DNA of 64,000 nucleotides from Lasiodiplodia sp. COLG20 (lineage: Eukaryota; Ascomycota; Dothideomycetes; Botryosphaeriales; Botryosphaeriaceae). How positions within the stretch are numbered: the stretch's first letter is position 1; every line of letters starts with the position of its first letter. A program made the translations under genes and the position numbers. Below are positions 43,647 to 55,220 of this stretch, one piece after another. The notes beneath the pieces were generated by a model. The model was not told the origin of the DNA, made no database searches, and saw only the letters and a list, made by a program, of their open reading frames with translations. The stretch is from NCBI GenBank assembly GCA_009801085.1, contig VNWV01000007.1, positions 2,046,001 through 2,110,000 on the forward strand, read 5' to 3'.

Positions 43647-46378
43647 TTTGCAGGATTGTCGGGTGGAGGGTTGTGCTTGAGATGACTCTGATGCTGAACT
43701 GCTGAGGTGCTGCTGTCGAACTCAACCCGCTGAAGTTGAGACATCTTTATACTTGCCAACACTGATATCTCATTATCTATGCCGTGATCACGCATTCCAT
43801 CTTCACCTTACGCAAAGTAGAAGGAAGTGAAGAAAGTGTATGGGAGCATCTTCGATATCGCTGTGGTGGGCAGGAGGATAGCCGCTGAAGTGGGACACCA
43901 CGGCAATCGACCCATTTGCGGAACAGTATTTCATTAACACAAGGACATCTGCCAGAAGTGGCTGGGCGGCTAACAGGTAGGAAAAAGAGTCTGTGCAGAC
44001 CACCAAACCGAGGCCTGATGGCCACGCCAAGCACGGGGTGGCTGTATGTAGAGAATGGCCAAGCAGTCAATCTACATTCTGGTCAATATAAGCTGTCTTA
44101 TTGGTCGGTGGCTTGCCTGATAGGCGACTTTTACCCCAGAACGATCTGGGAGATAGATTCCGACCGAAATACGAGCCTCAGAAGCATTAGCGAGCAGAGC
44201 TGGTGTGAGGTAGGTGGCACCATAGCAGCAAGCACGCAGGCAAGAAGCCCGGGAACCAGGGGAACAAACACTACTTAATCGGGCAGGAGAGAAGGAAAAA
44301 TGAAACGGCCCATTCGTATTAGTGTCAGGCCGAGGCCATGAGAATGCCAAGGACAACGCGCATGGGGCGGAGAATAACTCGTACCTATACGAAGCTTTTG
44401 TCTGGGTATGCTTGGCACTCCCCGGGGCTCCGCCCGCCGTTGTTTCCTCTGTTTCCTCTGTTTGTTCCCCTTTCCGCCTGTGAACAAAACAACCGGGAAA
44501 CAAGCAAACTATTCAATGCATGTGCATTTGAATCATGGATCTACAAGAGCTTTCCGCAAGCTCTGGCGGGCGTGGGACTATGTCGCGCAGCGTCACCGCC
44601 GGCGGAGCCAAGAATGGCAACAACCCTTGGCGTCTTGGCTCAGCGCCGCTTGGCCACCGGTTCAAATGCCAGATGGCCGTCAATTGCGGCCGAAAAGCCG
44701 GTTTGTATTCTATCCGGCCCGGAAACACGCTTATTGATCTGGACAATGCGGACCGTCGGCGGCGCCCGACGCGGGCTCCGCCTCTCAACCGTATCGTGTA
44801 TGCGCCAACGTCGTGTTCAACGCTCTCCTATTAGCCCGCTCTAAACCTACCAAACATAAGCGATACTCCTTGGCTCTGTGAACAAGAGACCTTCTCTTTC
44901 TATCAAGCATCCCACCGGCTTATTGCCAATTCGAAAGAAGCTTGACGAGAGCCTCGTTTACTTCGCATTTTTCTACCTTCTTCTTCTGATCATACATGCG
45001 ATGAACTTGAGTCTTGTCCCAGCCAGCTCACAGCATTATCACGATAGAATCGGGCCTTGTTACTCCGGTACACCTCGCTAGGTTGTGATACCATTCTTTA
45101 CCGCCATGGTCCTATCGTTCAAAACTTGGCAAAGGGACTAATCCGCCGGCTTGGCATGAGATCTTCAAACAGCGGACATAAACCGCTTCATACCTCCGAG
45201 ATAGAATTCAATGTTGGTATCTAGAGCAATGGCCTGTTGAAAGGGAAAGCTCAACAATGGTCGCCCCTGCACCAGGGTCACCCGATGCCCGCTTGCTGTT
45301 GAACCGCGGATCCTGCCAGCTCCCACAGCTCTTTCATATTCCATGGAGTATAACCGTCAAGACAGTACTGACCATAATATTGAAAGGGTAACACTTTTCC
45401 AAGACGAAATTCCGGAAGTTTGAAAAATGGTATCCGCTATCGAATAATCATCACTTTTCAGGTGCGGCTATACCGTTCAGTTGCAAAGCTGTTACAAATT
45501 CTCGCAACTTGAAAATGTATCCTATGAGTATTTTCTGATACCTCTTAATAGTAACACATTGAGAACTTCACGAATAATAATCTTTCCTGTGTGAATAGTA
45601 AGGACCGGAGACTTACTGGGTGATTACGGCGTTAATGAGACGTTGAAGGGAAGCACTGTCGAACAGGTTTACTGAAGCTCATGCATAACATATTTGTGTC
45701 TTGTTTTCAGATTTCTGGTTCCGATACGGGATAAAAGGAAGGCTGCCGGCCTTTTGATTGGTCGTTCAATTTCTGAAGTTCTTCAAAAGCTGGTATTGTC
45801 AAGAAGCTGATTATGCTGCTCATTGATATATGGACGGCCTTATACGGATACGATAGTTCATGCGAGTACGATTAGAACGGCAAATATGCAGAGCTGAAAT
45901 GGTATGCATAATGGGGTGGCGGGCTGAAGCTGTCTCAAGCCCATTAGTCAGTCTAAATAGCACAGTCATACCTGCTAACGTAAATAGAAATTTCCTCTTT
46001 TATCATCTCTTTTCCCCTTCCTTTTCTCTGTTGCTGATATGGTGTCTTAATCTACCAGGTAACAACCGTAACAACGGCGAGTAGACCAATATTCTAGTGA
46101 AACGGCTGAGTACTGAACTTTTTCGCTTCACATATGCATGTGGAAAACAAAAGATATTGGCCCCCGAAAAATCTCTAGTCTTGAACACCAACACTTGGTG
46201 TTGTGATATGTATAGCGATGGATAGTTTTGGCCCCCAAGCTAACCGAATCCTTCGCCCCAATGTGGCGCAGGCAACAATCTCCTTTTGATGAGACAAAAT
46301 CATCCGATAACGGCCGCAATCGCTAGAGAGACCGCTAACTCTCTCAGAGAAAACAGCTTACCGAGATACAAAAAAGCA
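43647..46378. other. Long intergenic region, no gene seen
   Basis: 2.7 kb of divergent upstream sequence between deuterolysin (-) and the RhoGEF-like gene (+). Open frames at 44072-44844 overlap each other on both strands and have no domain-like content. Nothing else recognisable. Confidence 0.5.
43746..43751 (-). promoter_or_regulatory. TATA box of deuterolysin gene
   Basis: Reads TATAAA on the minus strand, about 100 bases upstream of the ATG at 43646. Confidence 0.5.
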
Positions 46379-49101
46379 ATGGAGCCGCAGTCACCAGCCG
46401 TACTTCCATCCGGCGCGGTACGTACAGACCTGCACGACGATCATGTCAGCAGCTTGCTGACAAAGCGACAGGCCGCCGGCCGCCTCGCCGCGCACAGCCT
46501 CGCGCTCACGCACTTCTTCACCGCGCTGCGCGAAAAGCACCAGAAGGCGTCTCAACAGTCAACCACGACCGCCGCCGTAACCAGCCTCTGCGCCCAGGTG
46601 GCCGCGATAAGCGCCTCGCTTCATCAGCTCCAGGCCCTGCTTCTCCGCGATGGCGACGCCAGCGCTCAACCTGACTCGCCGCCACAGCAGCAGCAGCAGT
46701 TGCGCGCCGCGCTGGATGCGGCGCTGACGGCTTGCGCTTTCGGATTCGCGTGCTTAGATGCGGAAATCCAGCATTTGGCGCCGTCGCCTGCGTCCGCCGG
46801 TAGTCCGCCCGCTACTTCCAGTTCCAACGCGCCCAGATGGCACGTGAGGCGGACATCACGAGGCCCGCAGTGGAGGGAGGACCCGATGAAAGAGCTTCTG
46901 CGGTACCTGAGCGGAGTACGGAGGGCGCTGGGGTCGCTTGTTAAAGCGCTTTTGGTGCGAGAGTCCAAGGAACGATTCCGGTTGCTTAACGAGGATGCAG
47001 AGTTGTTCAGGCAGGTAGGGCAGAAGTCGAAGGCACTAAACGCGGCATGGCCGGCGGTCAAAGTGCCCGAGTCAGTGAACGGCAGTGAGGAGGGCAAGAA
47101 GAGTTTTGTTGATGTCGTGATCAACTCACCGGCGTACCAAGATGCTATGGCTGCCGCGGCTAAGAAAGACGCCATTGTGCAGCCTGACGCAGGAGCTCCT
47201 GAGCAGACAGACGTGCCAAATGCTGTAGAGAATGTGGAGCCCGGTCCAAGTGCTGGTCAGCCAGCGCCAGAAACTGACCAAAAAGCAGATGGAACTGTAC
47301 AAGAGAACGGCGAGCCGAGCAAATTGCAAGAGGGGGAAACAGTAGCAGAACAAGAGTTGTCAAATAAGTCTCAAAAATCGACCAAGAAAGAAAACTCCAA
47401 GTCGGGCGAGGAGGAAGAAGTACCTCCACTGCCACCGCGGAAGCAGAGTACTAAAGAGGCAGAAGAGGAGGAAGCACCACCTTTACCACCTCGGAGGCCT
47501 ACCGTGTCTGAGCCAGCAGTTGCGTCTTCGTCCAAGGCCAACGAGTCCACCATCACCAATGAACCAGCAGCGAATGAATCCAATGACGAGGCTGCGACTA
47601 CGAATACGCCAAGCGGCTCTGCAGATGCTGCACCGCAACTCCCTCCACTTCAATTCGAACCTACTGATGAGCCTACTCCTGAGCCTACTACTGAACCTTC
47701 TACCGAGCCTACCACCAAATCCACACCTGAACCTACCACTGAGGCTGCTCCTGAGCCTACCACTGAGCCGACCCCTGGGCCTGCTACTAAGCCTACCGCT
47801 GAGGTGGCCACTGAGCCAGCCACTGAGCCTGCCACTGAGCTTGCCACTGAGCCAGTTACTGCGCCTATCACTGAACCTTTCCCCGCGCCCACCGCCGAGC
47901 CTCCACACGACGCAGACCAGACGCCCGCCACCGCCGACCTCGCCGACCCCACCGCCACCCCGGACGCCCTCTCCCCACACGACCTCCAAATCCGCCACCA
48001 CTGGCAAACCCTCCTCATCACCGAGCTGCGCTACACCTCGACCCTCACCGCCCTCAGCCGCACGCTGCACGCCGACTCCACGCTGCGCAAATCCTGGCCC
48101 TCGCTCGCCAAGCACCTCGACGGCAGCCTCCCCTACGTCGACGAGCTCGTCGCCCTCCACGCGCGCTACCTGCTCCAGCCGCTCGCGCTGCAGCTCGCCA
48201 GTGTCGTCAAGACGGACCTGCTGCTGCCGGTTTTCCGCATCTGGTGCCGGAAGGCGGGCAAAGCGTACCAGTCCTTCTGCCGCCGCTACCCGCACGCGGT
48301 CACGGCGGTCAGGGCGACGGCGGAGGGGGATAAGGGGTTCCGGCGGTTTGTGGCGGGGTTGGAGGAGGAGGATGTGGGTGCGGAGGGTGGACTGGAGGGG
48401 ATGTTGGGGGCGCCGGTGAGGAGGCTGGGGTTCTATTGCGAGGCGCTTGAGGCGGTGGCGGTGCTGGAGCGGGATGCGGTGGGGGGCGAGGATGGCGGGT
48501 TCCGGCGGACGCAGGTGGGTGAGTATAGGAGGATGCTGGTGCGGCTGAAGGAGTCGTGTGAGGGGTTGATGAAGGCCGCCGAGGACGCCGAGGACTTGCG
48601 CCATATCCACCGGAGGATAGAGACTATCAACTATCATCATGTTGAGCCGTTGGATATTCTTAATCCGTCGAGGAGAATTGTTTATCAGGGGCCGTTGGCT
48701 TGCAAGACGAAAGGAAAGGGTCTGTGGAACCAGGTCCACTGCGTGTTACTCGATAACTACTTCTTCTGGGGGCGGGTAGAGCGGCCGCGGGAGATGTGGT
48801 TTGGAAAGTACAAGTATGGTGAGAAGCTGTGGGTATTGGAAGCGGTAAGTTTCACCAGGAGATATTTAACCTTTCTATTTACTAAATCAACATACAGCCG
48901 ATGCCCGTTCAACAGCTTGAATGTTCATTCGAGACTTCTTCGAAATGTAAAACAAAGGCCTCAATTATTGATAATGTCCCTAGAGGTTCGGAATTGTTCG
49001 TCTTCTCTGTAAAAGCAGGTGAAGCCAGTCATCTCATGGCTGCAACATCGCCCGAAGAGAGACAAGCTTGGATTGGGTTCGTTCAGTCATTGGCTACATG
49101 A
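46379..49101 (+). CDS. DH-PH RhoGEF-like protein
   Basis: Two exons (46379-48844, 48898-49101), 889 residues. The ATG at 46379 (MEPQSPAVLPSGAV) was preferred to an ATG at 46289. The N-terminal 270 residues are helical. A disordered middle carries two Pro motifs, EVPPLPPRKQ and EAPPLPPRRP, which look like SH3 ligands, then a Pro/Thr/Glu repeat. A helical domain from about residue 535 (IRHHWQTLLITELRYTSTLT) resembles the Dbl-homology GEF fold, followed by a PH-like domain (RIVYQGPLACKTKGKGLWNQ to SPEERQAWIGFVQSL). The role would be nucleotide exchange on a Rho-type GTPase at the membrane or cortex. The DH match is weak, so a non-catalytic DH-PH or BAR-like protein is possible. Confidence 0.75.
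47657..47902 (+). repeat. In-frame Pro/Thr/Glu tandem repeat
   Basis: About 82 codons of degenerate four-residue units of the form E-P-T-T or E-P-A-T inside the RhoGEF-like gene. The repeat probably varies in length between strains and forms a flexible linker. Confidence 0.8.
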
Positions 49102-49331
49102 CGACTGTCAGCGAAGCGAGGTCATGCGCTAGTGATGACGTGGATAGCCGGAGTTCGGACTGAGTGAGGCTTATTGCATTTGCTAGCTAGAACTTTAGGC
49201 AGCGACTTTTCCACAGCATCCCATGTTCCCAGCGGGGCTGTGAACCTCAGCCTCACAACATTTTTCTTACTTTTAACACTGTTCAACACATAATCATCTT
49301 TCATCCCAACAAGAAACACATCATTTCACAA

Positions 49332-49358
49332 ATGCGACATGTCTACCGCACGAACTGA
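49332..49358 (+). promoter_or_regulatory. Overlapping upstream ORF of HET gene
   Basis: An ATG seven bases before the HET start opens an 8-codon frame (MRHVYRTN) that runs over the main ATG and stops at 49356-49358. It may lower translation of the main frame. Confidence 0.4.
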
Positions 49359-52029
49359 ATATTTCCCTCTTTACCATAAGGAAATCCGCCTTTTGGAGAT
49401 CGCCCCCGCTGAATGGGACGACGAAATCCGATGCAAACTTGTCCACGCTCTGCTCCCCAGCAAGCCGACTTTCAGTGCAGTTTCTTACGTTTGGGGGTCT
49501 GCCAAAAAGGTCAAATCAGTTATTCTCGATGGCATCGAACATCCCATAACTGCAAATGCATACGACGCTCTAAGAAGGATCCGCCAGACGTTCGGGGCCG
49601 TAGCCGTGTGGATAGACGCTATCTGCATCAACCAGTCAGACAAAGCGGAACGAAACCATCAAGTCCAGTTGATGCAACAGATCTTTTCTGCTGCCGAGAG
49701 AGTTGTTGTTTTCCTTGGGGAGGTCCAGGAGCCTGGGTTTCAACGAACTGCCAAAAAGGCAACGTTGCCATCACACCCCATCCATTTTCCGGGAGCTGAT
49801 AGCACTAATCGGTTGAATGAGTTTGCAGCTCGCTGCTCATCATCACATATCCCAACAAATCATCAATTCAATGGCGCCATTGAAGTCTTCTGCTTGCTCC
49901 GCTCGATGGCCGAGGCTACCAAACTGGAAGATGTTGCTCCGTTCAACCCCGAATTGAGAGTTTTCCATGAATCTGAGTACCAATGCTGTCTGTTTGAGGC
50001 AGTCCGGCAAATGATGCGTTGCAAGTGGTGGAACCGGATGTGGACTCTCCAAGAAATTGTGGTAGCAAAAAGCGTTACCGTTCTCTATGGATGCTGCGTA
50101 ACGAACTGGGAAACATTCGCCCAATCGGTGAAAATCTTCCGCGCTGCTCCCCCTGAGCTCATGATGCTTGTGGAATACAGGGATGTGATGCGCCATTACG
50201 CCCTGACGGTTCAGGACCTCACGGCTATGAGAGACCAATGGACCAGAGGCGAACGAGGGACATTATTATCACTACTGACATACTTCAGCCATCGAGAAGC
50301 TTCCGACGCTAGGGACCGGGTTTATGCTCTTCTTGGACTCGCTCAAACGCCGATTCCTATAAGCCCGGATTACTCTGTGGATGTGCTAAATGCATACCAA
50401 ACTACCATGCTTGGAATCGTGGAGGCGTCCGGTGATTTAGCCGTGCTTAGTGGCGAGATCGGGAGGAAAGCGCGCCGCGATATTCCTTCATGGGTACCTG
50501 ACTGGACTTCAGAGTCCCACAGCCTCATCCGGGAGAGGACCGATCGAAAATTTCTTTATGCGACTTCTTCTCGAACCTCGGTCTACGTCAGTAATGGCGT
50601 ATCCGATTCCATTTCCACTCAGAGGTACCTTTGTCATCTTCGCAACCGAACAGCGCCCCAAAATCAACAAAGCCTTCTGGATCTGACTAGTGCAAGTCAA
50701 TACACGGAGGTCCTTGGAAGCACGGACTGGACAGCCTTTCTGCAATGCAACTTTGCTGAGAAATCTGACCCACAACAGGTTGCTCACAACTTGAAAGCCG
50801 TCAAAAATTACCTGACCGCGACCGGTCAAGCATGCTGTTTGCGCTTCCAGGGCAATGGGACTATTAGCCTTCCAGGAGCTGAGCTGACAGTGGTTATTGC
50901 CGTAGGGCAACCGAATCTGTCTGACACAAGACCTGAATCAGCAATACGGTCATGGGCTATGATAATAGCAAAGCTTGAACCAAATGCGAGGACATGGGAA
51001 AGTTTTTTCAGAACGATATGCGCCGACGTGGTATATGACAGGAAACTCAAGGGGTATACATGGCGCCGTGTGCGTTCAGATGACCTTCCCGAGATCGCAT
51101 ATTGGGTCCTATATGATCCAAACGGGCCGTTCGGGCAGGGAAAATCCGGGAATTCATTTATTGCGTCAATCCGGACCATGATACTCGATTCTTTGCCCGA
51201 GACCCTCAGCAAAGGCCAGCGTACGGCTACGTTGGACATCTACTACAGCGCCCGCATCGCCACATACCGGAGAGCATTGTTTCTTACCAAAGACAACTCT
51301 TTTGGATTAGGCCCCATAGACACAACCATCGGAGACAGGATCTATATGCTGCTTGGAGCGAGAACACCGTTTGTGCTCCGAGAAACGGGCTTCCAAGAAG
51401 TACTTCGGCGTGCAAAACTTCCTCCTTTGAAATCGCTTCAATGGAGCTGCTTCAAACTTGTGGGCGATTGCTTTGCTTACGGCTATATGGACGGAGAAGG
51501 GATGTCTTCTTGGTATGAGATTTCAAGCGCAAAGATGAAGATGGATGTTCCATTCGACTTCGGCCAGGCCATCAGCCTATGCAAGCGTATTTCGGACCAT
51601 TGGAACAATTGCCGAACTTCAAGAGAGGAATTGATTCAAGCTTTGGCAGCAGTCAACAGTCAAAATCCATGGAGCGCTATCAAAGAGTTTGCGGAAGATT
51701 TTCTTTCCAGACGGGAGTATTTCGCCGAATATATGCCCAAAGAGGACGAAAGTGGAGTGCACGACTCGGAGATCCGGCGCTCGAAGATAGAGGTGACGTT
51801 AGGAGATTATCCCTGGATGATTCAAACAGATGACCTGCAAGAGGTGGCATGCTCTACTTCAGAAGTTGCTCCATCCGAAGAGTACCTTTCAGAGAAAAAG
51901 CGGATTTTCCATCAACGACTCGCATGGGTTCATGACACAGAGCAGCAAGCATTGAAAAACATTGTTGATACGTTCAAAGAAGTTGACGCAACTATAATTC
52001 GAAATCAGGTCGATGTACATCTTGTATAA
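49339..52029 (+). CDS. HET-domain protein 1
   Basis: Intronless, 896 residues, ATG at 49339. The HET domain occupies about residues 45-250: FSAVSYVWGS, VWIDAICINQSDKAERNHQV, LMQQIFSAAERVVVFLGEVQ, then WWNRMWTLQEIVVAKSVTVL. ARDRVYALLGLAQTPIPISP follows as the usual post-HET motif. The C-terminal 550 residues contain DIPSWVPDWTSES and no other domain that I recognise. HET domains trigger incompatibility cell death when fungal cells with different alleles fuse; many paralogs exist per genome and most are untested. The gene is convergent with HET gene 2, with 106 bases between their stops. Confidence 0.9.
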   Translation: MSTARTEYFPLYHKEIRLLEIAPAEWDDEIRCKLVHALLPSKPTFSAVSYVWGSAKKVKSVILDGIEHPITANAYDALRRIRQTFGAVAVWIDAICINQSDKAERNHQVQLMQQIFSAAERVVVFLGEVQEPGFQRTAKKATLPSHPIHFPGADSTNRLNEFAARCSSSHIPTNHQFNGAIEVFCLLRSMAEATKLEDVAPFNPELRVFHESEYQCCLFEAVRQMMRCKWWNRMWTLQEIVVAKSVTVLYGCCVTNWETFAQSVKIFRAAPPELMMLVEYRDVMRHYALTVQDLTAMRDQWTRGERGTLLSLLTYFSHREASDARDRVYALLGLAQTPIPISPDYSVDVLNAYQTTMLGIVEASGDLAVLSGEIGRKARRDIPSWVPDWTSESHSLIRERTDRKFLYATSSRTSVYVSNGVSDSISTQRYLCHLRNRTAPQNQQSLLDLTSASQYTEVLGSTDWTAFLQCNFAEKSDPQQVAHNLKAVKNYLTATGQACCLRFQGNGTISLPGAELTVVIAVGQPNLSDTRPESAIRSWAMIIAKLEPNARTWESFFRTICADVVYDRKLKGYTWRRVRSDDLPEIAYWVLYDPNGPFGQGKSGNSFIASIRTMILDSLPETLSKGQRTATLDIYYSARIATYRRALFLTKDNSFGLGPIDTTIGDRIYMLLGARTPFVLRETGFQEVLRRAKLPPLKSLQWSCFKLVGDCFAYGYMDGEGMSSWYEISSAKMKMDVPFDFGQAISLCKRISDHWNNCRTSREELIQALAAVNSQNPWSAIKEFAEDFLSRREYFAEYMPKEDESGVHDSEIRRSKIEVTLGDYPWMIQTDDLQEVACSTSEVAPSEEYLSEKKRIFHQRLAWVHDTEQQALKNIVDTFKEVDATIIRNQVDVHLV

Positions 52030-52135
52030 CAAGCCCGCTTATTTCGTGCGTTTTAGTGCCTTCCACCTTTCTTTCCTTATACATGAGAATATTTACGTCG
52101 TTTTGATTTTGGTGTCGAGCAAACAATTTATCCGT

Positions 52136-54667
52136 TCATGAAACAACCCATTTGATGTACTCGTCACCTTTATCTTTCCGTGCGTACCCTGGCATCTTCT
52201 CCACATCATGGACAAGGACAGATCCCTTAGTACAGCTTTCAGCACAGAAATACTTGTGGAAGGACGCCTCCATGGCAACGTCAATATCGTCATACCACTC
52301 TTTCGTGATGCCAACGTCCTCCCCACCACGACTCAAACCGGCTCCACCCACAACGTGGTTCTTGCCTCCCGCATCGAGCTCATACACGTGGACCTGCATT
52401 TCCAGATCGACTTCATGTGGCTCGACCTGCGGAAAGGTCGGCCGCGACTTCAGCGCCGACGAGCTCGCAAGGATCGCCGAGCCATACGATGTGAAGGGCT
52501 CACTCTGGATGAGGAACAGCACGCGATCACCATTGGCTTTGTCTGCCAGGTTCGTCCACGTGCTGTTGCTGTCAAATACCGGATCGCGTGACGCGAAGAC
52601 GTCCTTCGCCACAGCCTCGTTCCAGAAGCGCCTCCGGTTGTCGTCGACTTCTTTCACGGGTTTGGTGCGCGGGACGATGACGCGCCACAGGACACCTTCC
52701 TTGAAGAAGATGGCGCGCTTGACTAGTTCGCCGGCTGTGAGTAGGAGGAGCCGGCGGACACGATGCGTTTCGACGCGCAAGCCGCCTTGCGGTGACCATG
52801 AAACGCCGCGGCCGCCGCCGGATATGCTCGTTCCCAAGGTTTCCTGCATTTCATCATCTCCGTTACTCGAGTTATCGATATCGAGGAAGGTTGTGGGCGC
52901 CCAGCGGAAGCCTGGGAATGGCAGTTTTGGCTCCGAGGAGAACAGTAGGAGGTCTGGTAATTTGGTGTTCAAGTAGCTCAGCATGATTAAAAAGTGGCGC
53001 ATACGTTCGTTCTCGCCCTTGATTTGCACCAGGTCGGAAACGTCGAGGCCGAGGATATGTGAGAGGCAGATTGACTCGTCGATGGTACGGGATGTGGAGC
53101 GGTACGACACGGCACCGAGGAGAGAGTGCCACGGATTTTCTGCGCCGGCAGCTGAGCCTGCCTCGCCCTCTTGGGGACGAGGAATCTTCCTTCGCGGGAG
53201 GATTTGGTCCAGTAGTCTTTGCGTATCCCATGCAATCTTCTCACACTCTGGGTCTGTAACCTCGGGAATACTCTCGGCACCGTCCTCGAATTGGAAAAGC
53301 AGCTTATTGTGTGCTACCATTCCTTCTTCAAGGGTCCATAATCGGCGAGTCCATCCTGATAGAGCAATTCGTAGAATTTTCTCCTCTTTGCTGCATTTGA
53401 CTGTGGTGAGCTGCAGGTCCTCGTCTAAGACCAACACGGCCTGCGCGCGCTCGTAAACTTCAACCATTCGGGTCAGTGCCTTCCTCTTGCCTGGTCCATC
53501 TTTTGCAGGCACACAAAGTGTGTCAATCCATATGATCTCGCACCCAATCTGACCCGCCAGACGCTTGAGCCTTCGGAGCTGACAAAGAGGGAGGGAGTTT
53601 TGCCGTTCGTTCCCTAAGCCATCGGACCATACGTGCGAAATGGCAACATATTCCTTCGGGGTAACCAAGTCCAACTTTGCAGATGAAGCGGCCCTGGATT
53701 CCAGCGGGCCGAGATCAAGGCAGGGAAGCGGGAACTCAGAATTTTGCAGCAGATTTTCCAGCGCATGCTCGTCGATACCAATAAAGTTTGACTCTTTCTT
53801 CGCACATTCGCTTGCATGCCTCGTGACATATCCACCCTTGACGACGTTCCTTGCCCTGCATTTCGACATTGCGCACGCGTTGTGGTTCAGCCGTAAACTC
53901 TGTCGGTCCAGCCTGCTCGCGAAATACAGGCCCGTATTGTCCAAATGGGTGTTGAACAACGAGATTTCGCTGGGACACCATCCCAGCTCTCTCATCTTAG
54001 CCTCCAAAAACGAGCAAAGATTAGTATCGCCCATATTTGACTCAGAACCAGGCCCGTTGCGGTCGTTGATTGAATTAATCTCGATCAGCTCCACCAGCAC
54101 CATGATCGAAACCTCAACCCCAAACCCAGCGCGCCTCTTCACTCGCGGTGTTTCGCACCCCGCGTACTTCTTCACCGGCGTGAAGTTGATGACGGCGAAG
54201 CAGAGCATGCCCATGATGATGTACGACACGCGCCGGTACTGCAGCTTCTTCTCCCGCGGCGGCAGCGTCCTCCCGCGCTCTTTCCACTCGCGGAAAAGGC
54301 CTGGTAGCGGCGCGAACGTGATGCGCCGTTCTCCAGTAGTCGTTTCCTCAATTAGGCAGGCGGGGTCGAACGGCTGGCCCCGCAGCGCCATGACGTCAGC
54401 TAGCGGCGCGAAGAAGAGCCACAGCTGCAGGAACGCGGCAATTTGCGCGTCGGAGACGGCGCTGCCGTCGAGGCGTCCGTCCAGACATGTGCCGACGGAT
54501 GCGAGGTTTTCTTCGATGTAGAAATCGCTGCGTTCGGGCGTGAGCGCCCATCCGGCCCGCTTGGGGTATTCCTCGAAGCCCTGGCCATCGTAGGCGTGCG
54601 GGTCGCAGAGGCAGGGCACGGCGAGGCTGAATGTTGCGCGGGAAGGGGAGGGAAGGAGAGTATCCAT
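52136..54667 (-). CDS. HET-domain protein 2
   Basis: 843 residues, no intron seen. The frame extends upstream to a TTG at 54739; the ATG at 54667 (MDTLLPSPSRATFSLAVPCL) was chosen. An upstream ATG at 54773 opens an overlapping 125-codon frame, so a spliced leader is possible. The first 330 residues hold a hydrophobic segment (YIIMGMLCFAVINFTP) and a Cys/His cluster (NHNACAMSKCRARNV, HASECAKK) that could bind metal. The HET core starts near residue 340: YVAISHVWSDGLGN, IIWIDTLCVPAKDGPGKRKA, VYERAQAVLVLDEDL and WTRRLWTLEEGMVAHNKLLF. The SHVWSDG and TLCVP forms mark a subtype different from HET protein 1. Likely an intracellular cell-death or recognition protein; untested. Confidence 0.85.
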   Translation of the reverse strand: MDTLLPSPSRATFSLAVPCLCDPHAYDGQGFEEYPKRAGWALTPERSDFYIEENLASVGTCLDGRLDGSAVSDAQIAAFLQLWLFFAPLADVMALRGQPFDPACLIEETTTGERRITFAPLPGLFREWKERGRTLPPREKKLQYRRVSYIIMGMLCFAVINFTPVKKYAGCETPRVKRRAGFGVEVSIMVLVELIEINSINDRNGPGSESNMGDTNLCSFLEAKMRELGWCPSEISLFNTHLDNTGLYFASRLDRQSLRLNHNACAMSKCRARNVVKGGYVTRHASECAKKESNFIGIDEHALENLLQNSEFPLPCLDLGPLESRAASSAKLDLVTPKEYVAISHVWSDGLGNERQNSLPLCQLRRLKRLAGQIGCEIIWIDTLCVPAKDGPGKRKALTRMVEVYERAQAVLVLDEDLQLTTVKCSKEEKILRIALSGWTRRLWTLEEGMVAHNKLLFQFEDGAESIPEVTDPECEKIAWDTQRLLDQILPRRKIPRPQEGEAGSAAGAENPWHSLLGAVSYRSTSRTIDESICLSHILGLDVSDLVQIKGENERMRHFLIMLSYLNTKLPDLLLFSSEPKLPFPGFRWAPTTFLDIDNSSNGDDEMQETLGTSISGGGRGVSWSPQGGLRVETHRVRRLLLLTAGELVKRAIFFKEGVLWRVIVPRTKPVKEVDDNRRRFWNEAVAKDVFASRDPVFDSNSTWTNLADKANGDRVLFLIQSEPFTSYGSAILASSSALKSRPTFPQVEPHEVDLEMQVHVYELDAGGKNHVVGGAGLSRGGEDVGITKEWYDDIDVAMEASFHKYFCAESCTKGSVLVHDVEKMPGYARKDKGDEYIKWVVS

Positions 54668-55220
54668 TTGTGATGAACTCTTCTGGTTGTCGCCGGGGGT
54701 GATATGTACTGGCCGAAGCGCGGGGTTCCAGGCTGACAACGTCTCGTTTATCCTTCACTGTTTTGGGGGCCATGTCACAGCAGAGTGGATCCTACCTTGG
54801 CTTTGATCGCCATCATCCGTCTGACAGAGATATTCCGAGACGCAGATGGTGACGAAAAGATAGGATGAGCAATAATGGTCGTCACCGACTCGGTAACGAC
54901 ATGATGAAACTCTCATTTGGCAAAGGCTGCGCTGTTGAGCTGAGAGGTAAAGATAAAGATTGCCATGCAGTGTTTGCAGCCCTTCCAACACCGATTACAC
55001 TGCTTTCTTCTTACTCTGGCGAAAAGTAGCACATATAAGAAATCCTTTCGCCCGTAGTCGTAGAGACTCCGCGGTGAAGGCCCTCCCATCAACATAAATC
55101 AATGCCATTCCAAGAAGAGCAGCTCAGATAGAGTGATGCCCGGTGGCAACACCTGTGAGTAGTACCTGTTGTGCTCCTATATCCTCCCACAAGCCGTATA
55201 GTATCATGATGTTTCCTCGC
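54668..55220. other. Intergenic, upstream of HET gene 2
   Basis: No separate gene supported; contains the upstream ATG frame from 54773 on the minus strand and the 3' flank of the small membrane-protein gene. Confidence 0.5.

Noticed and set aside
44072..44844. Overlapping open frames on both strands
   Set aside because: No conserved motif, no convincing ATG context or splice pattern, and frames compete with each other.
47483..48739. Minus-strand frame opposite the RhoGEF-like gene
   Set aside because: Low-complexity antisense shadow of the Pro/Thr/Glu repeat and GC-rich exon.
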